Of a DNA stretch of 64,000 nucleotides, positions 56,605-64,000 are shown piece by piece. The translations under genes and the position numbers were made by a program. The stretch is taken from the NCBI RefSeq assembly GCF_036555685.1, contig NZ_DATBKY010000237.1:1-64000 (forward strand). The letters are read 5' to 3'. Each line of letters starts with the position of its first letter. The stretch's first letter is position 1. This DNA is from Actinophytocola sp036555685. GTDB taxonomy: Bacteria; Actinomycetota; Actinomycetes; Mycobacteriales; Pseudonocardiaceae. A model generated the notes under the pieces. That model was given only the letters and a program-made list of their open reading frames with translations. It was not told the origin of the DNA and did no database searches.

Positions 56605-57506
56605 CGAACATCGGCAGCCAGGAACACCCCGTCGTCGTCGGGATCGACGGCTCGGCGTCCGCACTGGACGCGGTGCGCTGGGCGGCGCGGGAGGCGGAGC
56701 GACGCCACGCGCCGCTGCGCCTGGTCCACGTCTGCTTCCTCATGCCAGTGCGGCACCCGCGGCAGATCGCCCCACCACCCGAGTACCACGACGCGATTCT
56801 CGAGCAGGGCCGGCACTGGCTGAACCAGGCCACCGAGGCGGCCCGCACGACCGCGCCGGACGTCCCGCTCAGCACGGACCAGCGGGACGGCGTGGCCGCC
56901 GACGTCCTCATCCGTGAGTCCCTGACCGCACAGCTGGTCGTGCTCGGCTCGCGTGGCCTCGGCGGGTTCCGTGGACTGCTGGTCGGATCCGTGTCGGTCG
57001 CCCTGTCCGCGCACGGGCACTGCCCGGTCGTCGTCATGCACGGCCCGGGTGGTGCGGGCACGCCGCCGGAGAACGGCCCCGTGGTCGTGGGCGTCGACGG
57101 CTCGCCACTGTCCGACGCCGCGGTCGAGTTCGCGTTCACCGCCGCCGCCGAGCGTGGTGTCGACCTGGTCGCGGTGCACAGCTGGATGGACGTGCCGATG
57201 TCCGCGGGCTGGGCGAGCCTGCCGGACACGATCGACTGGGAGTTCGTCGGCGCCGCCGAGGCACGGCGGCTCGACGAGGTGCTCGCCGGCTGGTCGGAGA
57301 AGTTCCCGGAAGTCGTGGTGCGCAAGGTGGTCGAGCGCGACCGTCCGCAGCGCGCGCTGCTCAAGGCGTCGGCCGGCGCGCAGCTGGTCGTCGTCGGCTC
57401 GCGCGGGCGCGGGGCACTGACCGGACTCGGACTCGGCTCGGTAAGCCAATCGCTGCTGCACTACGCCGAATGCCCCGTCGCGACGGCCCGAGTGGAGACG
57501 AAATGA
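56601..57506 (+). CDS. Tandem-domain universal stress protein
   Basis: The product is 301 residues, two UspA domains. VVVGIDGSASALDAVRWAAR and VVVGVDGSPLSDAAVEFAFT open the domains. The ATP loops read GSRGLGGFRGLLVGSVSV and GSRGRGALTGLGLGSVSQ, both keeping G-2x-G-9x-G-S. AAGGAGG lies 6-7 bases before ATG 56601. It is coupled on both sides by ATGA overlaps. An ATP-binding regulator like Rv2623 is expected. Confidence 0.92.
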   Translation: MTNIGSQEHPVVVGIDGSASALDAVRWAAREAERRHAPLRLVHVCFLMPVRHPRQIAPPPEYHDAILEQGRHWLNQATEAARTTAPDVPLSTDQRDGVAADVLIRESLTAQLVVLGSRGLGGFRGLLVGSVSVALSAHGHCPVVVMHGPGGAGTPPENGPVVVGVDGSPLSDAAVEFAFTAAAERGVDLVAVHSWMDVPMSAGWASLPDTIDWEFVGAAEARRLDEVLAGWSEKFPEVVVRKVVERDRPQRALLKASAGAQLVVVGSRGRGALTGLGLGSVSQSLLHYAECPVATARVETK

Positions 57507-58348
57507 ACAGCACACATGGCCGTGTCGTGGCCGGGATCGCCCCGGCTGACTTCCGGCTTCCGATGATCCTCTGGGCCGCCGGTGAGGCGGCGGCCCGCGC
57601 CGCGGAGTTGTACCTGGTGACCGCGGTCCCACCGGTCGCCGCGCCGGAGCAGTACCTGCCGTCCGAGACCGCGGAGACGCTCCGCGACGCAGGCCGCGAG
57701 CACCTGGTCGACGCCGCGGGCCGGGCGAGGGCCGCCCACCCCGGGCTGTTCGTCATGACCGACGTCATTGCCGGCACAGCCGTCGACGTCCTACGGCACG
57801 CCGGGAGCGAAGCCGATCTCATCGTGATCGGCGCGGACGACCAGAGTCCGTTCGCGGAGGCCATCACCGGCTCCGTGCCCGGGTCACTGCTCACCACGTC
57901 GCCCTGCCCACTCGCGGTCGTGCCGCACGCCGAGCTGTCCGGCACGCAGGACGCCCCCGTGATCGCCGCGGTGGACGAGGCGGGCACCTCACAGGCCGCC
58001 CTGGCCTACGCCTTCGCGGCCGCCAACAGGTCCGGACGCCCGCTGGTCGTGCTTCGCTGCCTGCCGGCGGAGCGAGGGGAGAGCACCGCGCAGGCGCTCA
58101 CGCTCACCGCATTCCGGCAGCTGTACCCCGACGTCACCGTCACGGAGGACGTCGCGGCCGGCGACCCGAAGGACGTACTCGCCCAGCGCTCCCGCCACGC
58201 CGCCCTGCTGGTGCTCGGCTCCCGCGGGCACGGGCGGATCACCTCGACACTGTTCGGGTCGGTGGGCCGCGACCTCATCCGCCGCAGCGGCTGCCCCGTC
58301 GTGGTCGCCCGGCCGAGCGCCGGCGACATCGCCGAAGGAACTGGATGA
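57503..58348 (+). CDS. Divergent tandem universal stress protein
   Basis: The product is 281 residues. The first UspA domain is degenerate: its opening reads VVAGIAPADFRLPM without the usual Asp-Gly, and the nucleotide loop GADDQSPFAEAITGSVPG lacks the G-2x-G spacing. The second domain keeps GSRGHGRITSTLFGSVGR, but its opening VIAAVDEAGTSQAAL is altered. It may thus bind one nucleotide only and act as a partner of the neighbouring full USPs, with which it is coupled by ATGA overlaps. Confidence 0.88.
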   Translation: MNSTHGRVVAGIAPADFRLPMILWAAGEAAARAAELYLVTAVPPVAAPEQYLPSETAETLRDAGREHLVDAAGRARAAHPGLFVMTDVIAGTAVDVLRHAGSEADLIVIGADDQSPFAEAITGSVPGSLLTTSPCPLAVVPHAELSGTQDAPVIAAVDEAGTSQAALAYAFAAANRSGRPLVVLRCLPAERGESTAQALTLTAFRQLYPDVTVTEDVAAGDPKDVLAQRSRHAALLVLGSRGHGRITSTLFGSVGRDLIRRSGCPVVVARPSAGDIAEGTG

Positions 58349-59247
58349 TGACCACCCGCCACAACCGGCCCGTCGTTGTCGGGATCGACGGGTCGGCGTC
58401 GGCCCTCGAGGCCGCGCGATGGGCCGCGAAGGTCGCCGCCCGCGACCACGTGCCGCTTCGCCTGGTGCACACGTACGACCTGCCCCTCGGCGTGCCGGCA
58501 CTGGTGTCCGAACCGGAGTCGCTACTGGACGCGGCACGCGAGCACGGCAGGCGATGGCTCGCGGAGGCTCGGGAAGTGGCTGCCGAGGTCGACGTGCACC
58601 TGCCGACCGAGACGGTCCTGGAAGCCGGCTCGACCGTGCCGACCCTCGTGCACGAATCCGAGTCGGCGTCGATGGTCGTCCTCGGTACCCGCGGCCTCAG
58701 CGCCCTCACCGGCTTCCTGGTCGGCTGCAAGTCAGTCGGGGTCACCGGGCAGGCACAGAGCCCGGTCGTGATCGTCCGCGGGCGAGAACCCGGCGGGCGG
58801 CCACGGGACCTCGGCCCCGTCGTCGTCGGCGTGGACGGCACCGAGCTGAGCGAGGCGGCCACCGCCTTCGCGTTCGCCGAGGCATCCGCGCGCCGCGCCG
58901 AGCTCGTCGCCGTCCACACCTGGACGGAGTCGCTGGTCGAGATCGCCCTGGCCGGCGACAACGCACCGGTGGACCTGATCCTGCTGCGCGAGCAGGCGGA
59001 GGAGACGCTTGCCGAGCGCCTCGCCGGGTGGCAGGAGAAGTACCCGGACGTGCGCATCCAGCGCGACGTCGTCCACGACCGGCCGAGCCGGTCGCTGCGT
59101 CGCTGTTCGTCCACCGCACAGCTGGTCGTCGTCGGCCGCCGCCGCCGCGGCTCGTTCCCCAGCCTGCTCCTGGGATCCACGAGCCTGACCCTGCTCCACC
59201 ACTCGTGGTGCCCGGTCGCGGTGGTCCGTGCCGACGGCGGTGGCTGA
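58345..59247 (+). CDS. Tandem-domain universal stress protein
   Basis: The product is 300 residues. Domain openings are VVVGIDGSASALEAARWAAK and VVVGVDGTELSEAATAFAFA. The first nucleotide loop is GTRGLSALTGFLVGCKSV (the G-S/T end changed to G-C) and the second is GRRRRGSFPSLLLGSTSL (the first two Gly partly replaced by Arg). The start lies in ATGATGA, so either of two adjacent ATGs can be used. It is the last USP of the chain and is followed after 17 bases by a CBS-BON gene. Confidence 0.9.
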   Translation: MMTTRHNRPVVVGIDGSASALEAARWAAKVAARDHVPLRLVHTYDLPLGVPALVSEPESLLDAAREHGRRWLAEAREVAAEVDVHLPTETVLEAGSTVPTLVHESESASMVVLGTRGLSALTGFLVGCKSVGVTGQAQSPVVIVRGREPGGRPRDLGPVVVGVDGTELSEAATAFAFAEASARRAELVAVHTWTESLVEIALAGDNAPVDLILLREQAEETLAERLAGWQEKYPDVRIQRDVVHDRPSRSLRRCSSTAQLVVVGRRRRGSFPSLLLGSTSLTLLHHSWCPVAVVRADGGG

Positions 59248-59264
59248 ACCCGAAGGAGAAGACC

Positions 59265-59849
59265 ATGCGTGCACGAGACGTCATGAGCCGGCCGGTGCTC
59301 AGCGTCGACACCGGCACGAGCGTGCGGGAGGCCACGACGGTGCTGACCGAGCACGGCTTCGCCGCGGTTCCGGTCGTCGACGACATCGGCCACGTCGTCG
59401 GCATCTTCAGCGAGTCGGATGCGCTGCGCGCCGACATCCGGGACCGCGACGTGCCGGTGACGTCGGCGATGGCAACACCTGTCGAGGTGGTCGCTCCCAC
59501 GACCGATGTCGGAGTGATCGCCGAGCGGATGCTCGCGCGGCGGCTGCGCTGTGTGCCGGTCGTGGAGGAGGGTCTGCTCGTCGGCGTCGTGTCGCGACGG
59601 GACCTGCTGCACATGCTGGTCCGCGACGACGACGTGATCAAGGCAAAGCTGCGCCACCTGCTCGATGACTACGCCGGCAGCCGTCGGCATTGGACAGTCA
59701 AGGTCGTCGACGGTGACGTCACGGTCAGCGGCGACTTCGCCGACGACGCCGAACGCACGATCGTCGCCGCCCTGGCCCGGACCGTCGCCGGCGTCTACCG
59801 GGTCGATCTCATGACCACCACCCCGGTGTCCATCGGCTGGGACGACTAG
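59265..59849 (+). CDS. CBS-pair and BON-domain protein
   Basis: The product is 194 residues. CBS motifs lie at about 1-55 (ARDVMSRPVLSVDTGTSVRE, GFAAVPVVDDIGHVVGIFSE) and 65-120 (ATPVEVVAPTTDVGVIAERM, LRCVPVVEEGLLVGVVSRRD). A BON-like stretch follows at 135-185 (WTVKVVDGDVTVSGDFADDA). GAAGGAG precedes ATG 59265. It ends the nitroreductase-USP operon and resembles the gene at 33720 closely in layout, so the two are paralogues serving different operons. Confidence 0.88.
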   Translation: MRARDVMSRPVLSVDTGTSVREATTVLTEHGFAAVPVVDDIGHVVGIFSESDALRADIRDRDVPVTSAMATPVEVVAPTTDVGVIAERMLARRLRCVPVVEEGLLVGVVSRRDLLHMLVRDDDVIKAKLRHLLDDYAGSRRHWTVKVVDGDVTVSGDFADDAERTIVAALARTVAGVYRVDLMTTTPVSIGWDD

Positions 59850-59870
59850 GGCCCACCGATGGTGACGTGG

Positions 59871-59889
59871 CCGGACGACTGTCGTCCGG
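59871..59889. terminator. Inverted repeat, probable terminator
   Basis: CCGGACGAC and GTCGTCCGG form a perfect 9-bp palindrome around one base, 21 bases after the CBS-BON stop. It could also be an operator for the ABC genes. Confidence 0.5.
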
Positions 59890-59935
59890 GTCGACGGCTT
59901 GCCCTCGGGCCTGCATTTCGCGAACGGAGAGATCG

Positions 59936-60826
59936 ATGAGTCCGGTCATCCACACCGAGGGCCTGACGAAGCGTTACCACGACAGACCGGCGCTCAGCGG
60001 GCTGGACCTTGACGTGCAGGCCGGGACGCTGTTCGGCTACCTGGGCCCCAACGGCGCCGGTAAGACCACGACGATCCGCCTGCTGGCCGGGCTCATCCGG
60101 CCGACGGCCGGCTACGCGAGCGTGCTGGGTGCGGATGTGGTGCGGGAACGCGAGACCGCGCAGCGCCGCATCGGCTACTTGCCCGGCGACTTCGTCGCAT
60201 ACCCGGACCTGACGGCCGCGGAGTACCTGCGCTACATGGCAAACCTGCGTGGCGGCGTCGACGCGTCGGCGACCCGGCAGCTCGCCAAGCGGCTCGACCT
60301 CGATCTGGACCACGTCATCGGTGCCATGTCACACGGGAACCGGCAGAAGGTCGGCATCGTGCAGGCCCTCCAGCACGACCCGGAGCTGCTCATCCTCGAC
60401 GAGCCGACCCAGGGCCTGGACCCGTTGGTGCAGCGGGAGTTCCTCGCCATGCTGCGCGAAGCGAGATCCGCCGGCCGCACGGTGTTCCTCTGCTCGCACG
60501 TGCTGTCCGAAGTGGAGGCCGTCGCCGACACCGTGGGCATCCTGCGGCAGGGCCACCTCGTCGAGGTCGCCTCGGTCGCCGGCCTCAAGGCGAAGGCGTT
60601 GCGGCGGCTGGACATCATGTTCGAGTCTGCGCCACCCATCGACACGCTGCGCTCCGTTCCCGGTGTCACCGAGGTGGTGGCGAACGGTTCCGGCGTGCAG
60701 GTCCTCGTGGCGGGATCCATGGCCGCCCTGCTCGCCGCGGCCGCCCCGTTCCGGATCGCGAGCCTCGTGACCCACGAGCCGGACCTCGAGGAGATCTTCC
60801 TGACCTACTACGGAGAGCAGGGATGA
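59936..60826 (+). CDS. ABC transporter ATP-binding protein
   Basis: The product is 296 residues. Walker A is GPNGAGKTTTIRLLAGL, the signature motif is degenerate (SHGNRQKVGIVQAL), and Walker B is LLILDEPTQGLDPL with H-loop CSHVLSEVEA. The C-terminal 80 residues form the DUF4162-like accessory domain of DrrA/CcmA-type exporters. ACGGAG is 7 bases before ATG 59936. It couples to the permease by ATGA. Substrate unknown; drug or lipid export is typical. Confidence 0.92.
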   Translation: MSPVIHTEGLTKRYHDRPALSGLDLDVQAGTLFGYLGPNGAGKTTTIRLLAGLIRPTAGYASVLGADVVRERETAQRRIGYLPGDFVAYPDLTAAEYLRYMANLRGGVDASATRQLAKRLDLDLDHVIGAMSHGNRQKVGIVQALQHDPELLILDEPTQGLDPLVQREFLAMLREARSAGRTVFLCSHVLSEVEAVADTVGILRQGHLVEVASVAGLKAKALRRLDIMFESAPPIDTLRSVPGVTEVVANGSGVQVLVAGSMAALLAAAAPFRIASLVTHEPDLEEIFLTYYGEQG

Positions 60827-61623
60827 CAGTGCTCACCAATGTCTTCGTCAAGACTCTCCGTGACCAGCGGAAGGCACTTGTCGGGTGGAGCGTCGGGCTC
60901 GCCGTGCTGGTCGTGCTGGAGGCGGCCCTGTGGCCCACCGTCCGGAACATGGGTGACCTGCGCGAGTTCATCGCGAACTATCCGGAGGCGATCCGGGAAC
61001 TGTTCAAGATCGACGAGTTCGCGAGTGGCATCGGCTTCCTCAACGGCGAGCTGTACAGCTTGCTCCTGCCGATCCTGTTCCTCGTCTACGGCATCGGCAG
61101 GGGCGCGAAAGCCATCGCCGGCGAGGAGGAGGCCGGCACGCTCGAAGTCCTTCTCACCACGCGGGTCTCCCCGACCAGCCTTGTGCTGCACCGGGCCGCG
61201 GCGCTGACGGTCGCCGTCGGTTGCCTCGGCGTCGTGCTGTTCGTCGCGGTCGTGCTCTGCTCGCCGGTTTTCGGGCTCGACATCACAGCGGGTGACGCCC
61301 TTACCGGTTCGCTTGCGGTGGTGCTGCTGGGCGTCGAGTTCGGCTGGCTCGCCCTCGCGGTCAGCGCGGTGTCCGGCCGCCACGTCGTCGCGATCGCCGT
61401 TTCCTCCGCACTCGCGGTCGCCGCGTACCTGCTGTACGCAGCGGGCGGACTGGTCAGCGTGCTCGAGCCCTGGCGGGGCATCTCACCGTTCCATCAGGCT
61501 CTCGCCGAAGGTCCACTGGGCGCGGGGCTGCCGGTCGTCTACCTGTGGATGCCCGCCGCGGCAGCGGTGTTCGTGCTCGCGGCGCTGCCGGTGTTCGAGC
61601 GGCGCGACATCACCGTCCACTGA
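60823..61623 (+). CDS. ABC-2 type transporter permease
   Basis: The product is 266 residues with six hydrophobic segments and a large first extracytoplasmic loop (ALWPTVRNMGDLREFIANYP, DEFASGIGFLNGELYSLLLP). The cytosolic GEEEAGTLEVLLTTRVSPTS motif is the ABC-2 coupling segment. It forms a two-component exporter with the ATPase before it (ATGA overlap). No DevR box precedes the pair, so its regulation differs from the rest of the island, unless it is reached by read-through. Confidence 0.9.
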   Translation: MTVLTNVFVKTLRDQRKALVGWSVGLAVLVVLEAALWPTVRNMGDLREFIANYPEAIRELFKIDEFASGIGFLNGELYSLLLPILFLVYGIGRGAKAIAGEEEAGTLEVLLTTRVSPTSLVLHRAAALTVAVGCLGVVLFVAVVLCSPVFGLDITAGDALTGSLAVVLLGVEFGWLALAVSAVSGRHVVAIAVSSALAVAAYLLYAAGGLVSVLEPWRGISPFHQALAEGPLGAGLPVVYLWMPAAAAVFVLAALPVFERRDITVH

Positions 61624-61646
61624 GCATCCGCGGGCAGCGGCGCCGG

Positions 61647-62093
61647 TCAGCCCACGGCCGGGACGAGAACCACGGGCCGCCGCGCATGGCGCAGGCACTC
61701 GCCGGTGACACGGCCGAGGAGGAACTCGCTCACGCGGCTGTGCGGGTGGTAGCCCAGCACCAGCATGCCGCCGTGGTCCGCGGCAGCGCGAGCGAGCTCT
61801 ACCCCCGGATCGCCCTCCAACTGGATCTCGACGATCTCCGGCGCGTCGGCGACGGTCGCCACGGTGGCGGCGACTGTGTCGTGCAGCCGGGTGTGCAGCC
61901 GTTCGGCCGGCGGCGCGGTGCCGTAGGGCTGGATCGCGTAGGAAGTACCCGGGGCGAGGTGGACCCGTGGGCGAACCTCGACTGCCGTGATCGTGCAGTG
62001 GTCTGCCATGGCCCTGGTGATGGCCCACCGCAGGGCGGCGACGCTCGCCGCGGAGCCGTCGACGCCGACGACGATGCCGTTCTGACCAGTCAT
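61647..62093 (-). CDS. Single-domain universal stress protein lacking the ATP loop
   Basis: The product is 148 residues. The UspA start is intact (GIVVGVDGSAASVAALRWAI), but the nucleotide loop reads GYHPHSRVSEFLLGRVTGEC, missing the first Gly pair and the final G-S/T, which predicts no ATP binding. Its short length, basic tail and ending RRPVVLVPAVG are otherwise family-like. A weak DevR box upstream (62149) is shared with the divergent SDR gene. ATG 62093 has GGAGAG about 9 bases before it. Confidence 0.88.
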   Translation of the reverse strand: MTGQNGIVVGVDGSAASVAALRWAITRAMADHCTITAVEVRPRVHLAPGTSYAIQPYGTAPPAERLHTRLHDTVAATVATVADAPEIVEIQLEGDPGVELARAAADHGGMLVLGYHPHSRVSEFLLGRVTGECLRHARRPVVLVPAVG

Positions 62094-62148
62094 CGTGAGC
62101 TCCCATCTCTCCGGTTCCCACCCTTCGCCCAGATCCCGGGAGCCGGGA

Positions 62149-62162
62149 GTGCCGGAAGTCCC
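62149..62162. promoter_or_regulatory. Weak DevR-type box (GTGCC-GGAA-GTCCC)
   Basis: The right half is perfect and the left has 3 of 5 bases. It lies between the divergent USP (62093) and SDR (62286) genes. The rest of the 192-base gap shows no gene. Confidence 0.4.
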
Positions 62163-62285
62163 GGACCACCGGAGCAGGACGTCCCGCGCCGCAAGGCCTT
62201 CGGTCGCTGGGCGCGCCGCCGCTGTGCGGGTGTGGTGTGGTCAGGAGGCCGGACTTCGCGGCCGGACGGGAAAGGTGTGTCGACC

Positions 62286-63020
62286 ATGCGGAATCTCACA
62301 GGCAGCACGGTCCTGGTGACAGGTGGCGCCCGGGGCATCGGCGCGGCGACCGCGCGGGCGTTCCTCGACCAGGGCGCGTTCGTGGTCATCGCCGACGTCC
62401 TCGACGACGTGGGCACGACGCTCGCGGAGGACTTGGGGGAGCGGGCCGCCTACGTCCACCTGGATGTGACCGAGATCGATGACTGGACCGCCGCGCTCGA
62501 GTTCGCCGAGCGGCATTTCGGTGCGGTCGGCGTGCTGGTGAACAACGCCGGCATCGTGGAGTTCGGGTCCATCGACGAACAGACACCGAAGGCGTTCCGG
62601 CACGTCCTCGACGTGAACCTGTTCGGTCCGTGGCTGGGCATGCACGTCGCGGCCCCCACGCTGCGGCGGACCGGCGGCGTGGTCGTCAACGTCTCGTCGA
62701 CAGCCGGTCTCATGGGATACGCGGGCCTCGGCGCCTACGTCGCCAGCAAGTGGGGCCTGCGGGGCCTCACCAAGAGCGCGGCGCTCGACCTGGCGGGCGA
62801 CTCGGTGCGCGTGTGCTCGGTCCACCCGGGCCCCATCGCCACTCCGATGACCGCCGGATTCGACGACTCGATGGTCGTCGGCCAGCCGATCCCGCGGTTC
62901 GGCAAGCCGGAGGAGGTCGCCGCGATGATCGTTTTCATCGCGACGGAAGCGAGCTTCTCCACGGGCAGCGAGTTCGTCGTGGACGGCGGCGCGGTCGTCG
63001 GGTCGATGTTGACGGCGTGA
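62286..63020 (+). CDS. Short-chain dehydrogenase/reductase (FabG3/hydroxysteroid-type)
   Basis: The product is 244 residues of the classical SDR family: cofactor loop TGGARGIG with an acidic Asp37 (VIADVLDD, favouring NAD), NNAG at 87-90, and catalytic Ser138, Tyr151 and Lys155 (YVASK). The C-terminal GSEFVVDGGAVVG is typical. It resembles Rv2002/FabG3-like 3-alpha/20-beta-hydroxysteroid dehydrogenases, but the substrate is uncertain. GAAAGG is upstream of ATG 62286. A terminator hairpin follows 18 bases after the stop. Confidence 0.9.
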   Translation: MRNLTGSTVLVTGGARGIGAATARAFLDQGAFVVIADVLDDVGTTLAEDLGERAAYVHLDVTEIDDWTAALEFAERHFGAVGVLVNNAGIVEFGSIDEQTPKAFRHVLDVNLFGPWLGMHVAAPTLRRTGGVVVNVSSTAGLMGYAGLGAYVASKWGLRGLTKSAALDLAGDSVRVCSVHPGPIATPMTAGFDDSMVVGQPIPRFGKPEEVAAMIVFIATEASFSTGSEFVVDGGAVVGSMLTA

Positions 63021-63037
63021 CCACCGTAGAGACGCGA

Positions 63038-63063
63038 AACCGGCCGAGCGAGCTCGGCCGGTT
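63038..63063. terminator. Bidirectional terminator
   Basis: AACCGGCCGAG and CTCGGCCGGTT form a perfect 11-bp stem with a 4-base loop between the convergent SDR gene and the small gene at 63080, 17 bases from each stop. Confidence 0.85.
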
Positions 63064-63079
63064 CAGCTTTGGCGACGGA

Positions 63080-63346
63080 TCAGCCGGTAGCGGCCGACAG
63101 GGCGGCCAATGCCGCGGTACCGCTCTGGGTCAGCACCGCGGGAGCGATGCTGCCGGTCGGCCCCGGCCACGCCGGCCGAACGAGGTCGCCGTCGACCAGA
63201 TCGTTGGTGGCGGTGAAGTCGCACCACCGGCCATCGACCGAGAGCGTGGGGTGGCGGCCCGTCAGCAGCCGGCCACGGCCGTCGGCGATGGCGCGGAGCA
63301 TCGCCCGGTGCCGGGAGGTGAAGTTCGTCGCGATCATGTCAGTCAC
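63080..63346 (-). CDS. Small protein of unknown function
   Basis: The product is 88 residues. A basic helical start (TSRHRAMLRAIADGRGRLLT) is followed by a beta-like middle (HPTLSVDGRWCDFTATNDLV) and an Ala-rich end. The middle resembles the short DNA-facing or dimer strand pairs of small regulators, but no family is recognised. The start is probably GTG 63346 (VTDMIATN), with GGGAAACG before it; ATG 63337 is the alternative. It is 19 bases after the gene at 63366 and likely co-transcribed with it. Confidence 0.65.
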   Translation of the reverse strand: MTDMIATNFTSRHRAMLRAIADGRGRLLTGRHPTLSVDGRWCDFTATNDLVDGDLVRPAWPGPTGSIAPAVLTQSGTAALAALSAATG

Positions 63347-63365
63347 CGTTTCCCGCTTGGCCCGG

Positions 63366-63569
63366 CTAGTGGGTGGGTTCCTGGTGCTCGATGATCAGCG
63401 CGATCGGCGCCAGCCGCGCCCGGTGCTCGTTCGCGTGGTGCCGGCAGAAGACCAGTTCGCCGCCAGCGTTCAGCAGGACCAGCACGTGCGCTGCCGCTGA
63501 GCAGCGGTCGCAGCGGTCCTCGGCGTGGAACATGTCGGCGGCGACGTGGGGAGCGGTTGCGGCGGTCAT
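63366..63569 (-). CDS. Small DUF7455-like zinc-binding protein
   Basis: The product is 67 residues. CDRCSAAAHVLVLLNAGGEL and VFCRHHANEHRARL provide a CxxC pair and a CxxH pair with the spacing of small actinobacterial zinc-ribbon-like proteins of the DUF7455 group. The remaining sequence is hydrophobic beta. AAGGAG stands 7 bases before ATG 63569. It is divergent from the P-type ATPase gene across DevR-like boxes. A metal-binding structural role is likely; function unknown. Confidence 0.75.
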   Translation of the reverse strand: MTAATAPHVAADMFHAEDRCDRCSAAAHVLVLLNAGGELVFCRHHANEHRARLAPIALIIEHQEPTH

Positions 63570-63684
63570 GATCGACTCCTTGAGCGGGGAGGGTGTTTCT
63601 GACAAGTAAGAGCCTGCTCGTTCTCGATGGCCGGTCCCACGGGCGTTCGACCGCTCTTCGGCGGGTCTCTCGCGGCGCCCGCGA

Positions 63685-63698
63685 CGGACCAAAGTCCT
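63685..63698. promoter_or_regulatory. DevR-type box (CGGAC-CAAA-GTCCT)
   Basis: Eight of ten half-site bases match. It lies between the DUF7455-like gene and the cation ATPase, about 116 bases before the former's ATG. Confidence 0.6.
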
Positions 63699-63758
63699 CG
63701 CCGTGCGGAGCAGTTCGCCGTGCTCGGCCGGCCCGGAGTACCAAAGGCCGTTCCGGTA

Positions 63759-63772
63759 TGGCCCTTGGTCCC
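63759..63772. promoter_or_regulatory. DevR-type box (TGGCC-CTTG-GTCCC)
   Basis: Eight of ten half-site bases match. It lies 36 bases before the ATG of the cation ATPase. Confidence 0.55.
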
Positions 63773-63807
63773 TGGGCCGGCTGCCCGGCGCTGGCGATGC
63801 TCGATGT

Positions 63808-64000
63808 ATGGCGTCCGAAGTCACCCTTGCGCCGCAGGACCCACGCGAGCCCATCGACCGCGTACTACGCGACCTGCGGACGACTCGTCGTGGCCTGACC
63901 AGCCGCGAAGCCACTCGCAGGCTCACGGTCTACGGCGCGAACGAGCTGACCCGCCGCGGCCGCGCCAACTGGCCGGCCGAACTCCTCCACCAGGTCGCGC
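63808..64000 (+). CDS. N-terminus of a cation-transporting P-type ATPase (CtpF-like), cut by window edge
   Basis: Sixty-four codons are visible from ATG 63808 to the window end. They match the cation-ATPase N-terminal domain: an acidic start, then PIDRVLRDLRTTRRGLTSRE, ATRRLTVYGANELTRRGRAN and WPAELLHQVA leading to the first membrane helix. The type is P2A/P2B (calcium or other cation pumps). CtpF (Rv1997) of the M. tuberculosis DosR regulon has the same start and the same regulation, and DevR-like boxes precede this gene too. The rest is outside the window. Confidence 0.75.
   Translation, partial: MASEVTLAPQDPREPIDRVLRDLRTTRRGLTSREATRRLTVYGANELTRRGRANWPAELLHQVA

Noticed and set aside
59871..59889. 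CCGGACGAC-T-GTCGTCCGG as a DevR box before the ABC genes
   Set aside because: The GGAC/GTCC halves are 7 bases apart instead of 4; it fits a terminator better.
28000..64000. Dormancy cluster as a mobile genomic island
   Set aside because: No integrase, transposase, tRNA border or direct repeat was found, and codon use is the same as in the left half.

Overview
The window is high-GC actinobacterial DNA. It has strong G/C third positions, GTG starts, 4-base ATGA/GTGA stop-start overlaps and Mycobacterium-type gene families. Gene content (DevR/DevS, Acg-type nitroreductases, Rv1733c-, Rv2004c- and Rv2625c-like proteins, M6 protease, HAF-repeat protein) suggests a soil member of the Pseudonocardiales, for example an Amycolatopsis relative. 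That placement is an inference from families, not a database match.

Layout. 0-5 kb: the Gly-rich tail of a gene cut by the left edge, small proteins of unknown function (one with MSVDP repeats), a GAF-SpoIIE phosphatase and a helical protein. 4.6-7.8 kb: a CtaG-like/DUF2243 membrane pair and recQ. 7.8-10.1 kb: a three-gene envelope-stress operon (LEA-like, holin-X, DUF3618) and a small helical protein. 10.2-17.4 kb: an MBL-fold hydrolase, a secreted M15-like peptidase, a STAS antagonist, an ECF sigma factor with a membrane partner, and a secreted M6 metalloprotease. 17.7-22.8 kb: a compact conflict-type module. It consists of a Trypco1-like protein, a 1310-residue trypsin-CHAT-NB-ARC-TPR protein carrying two predicted protease active sites, and a multi-pass membrane protein. 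22.9-27.3 kb: a HAF-repeat exoprotein, a broken C39 peptidase, a DUF2231 protein and a two-component system.

28-64 kb is a dormancy (DosR/DevR-type) island. It encodes the GAF-GAF sensor kinase DevS and the regulator DevR, placed tail to tail. Around them lie CBS/BON proteins, alcohol dehydrogenase, a GNAT-acyl-CoA-synthetase fusion, Hsp20, six universal stress proteins, OsmC, DoxX-SulP, an Rv2004c-like kinase, an acyl-CoA ligase, PhoU, an HPF-like protein, a site-2 protease, GAPDH, flavodoxin, three Acg-type nitroreductases, a DUF1918/Rv1733c pair, an SDR, and the start of a cation P-type ATPase at the right edge. I found about 14 copies of a 10+4 palindrome (GGGAC-N4-GTCCC) by eye. Almost all are intergenic, and they sit upstream of nearly every operon in this half, several between divergent genes. 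DevR retains the HTH residues of the M. tuberculosis protein that reads this motif. The genes therefore look like one co-regulated response to hypoxia, NO or redox stress: sensing (DevS, CBS, USP), ribosome and protein protection (HPF, Hsp20), redox disposal (Adh, nitroreductases, flavodoxin, GAPDH), acyl-CoA handling and membrane proteostasis.

No tRNA, rRNA, CRISPR array, integrase or insertion sequence was recognised.
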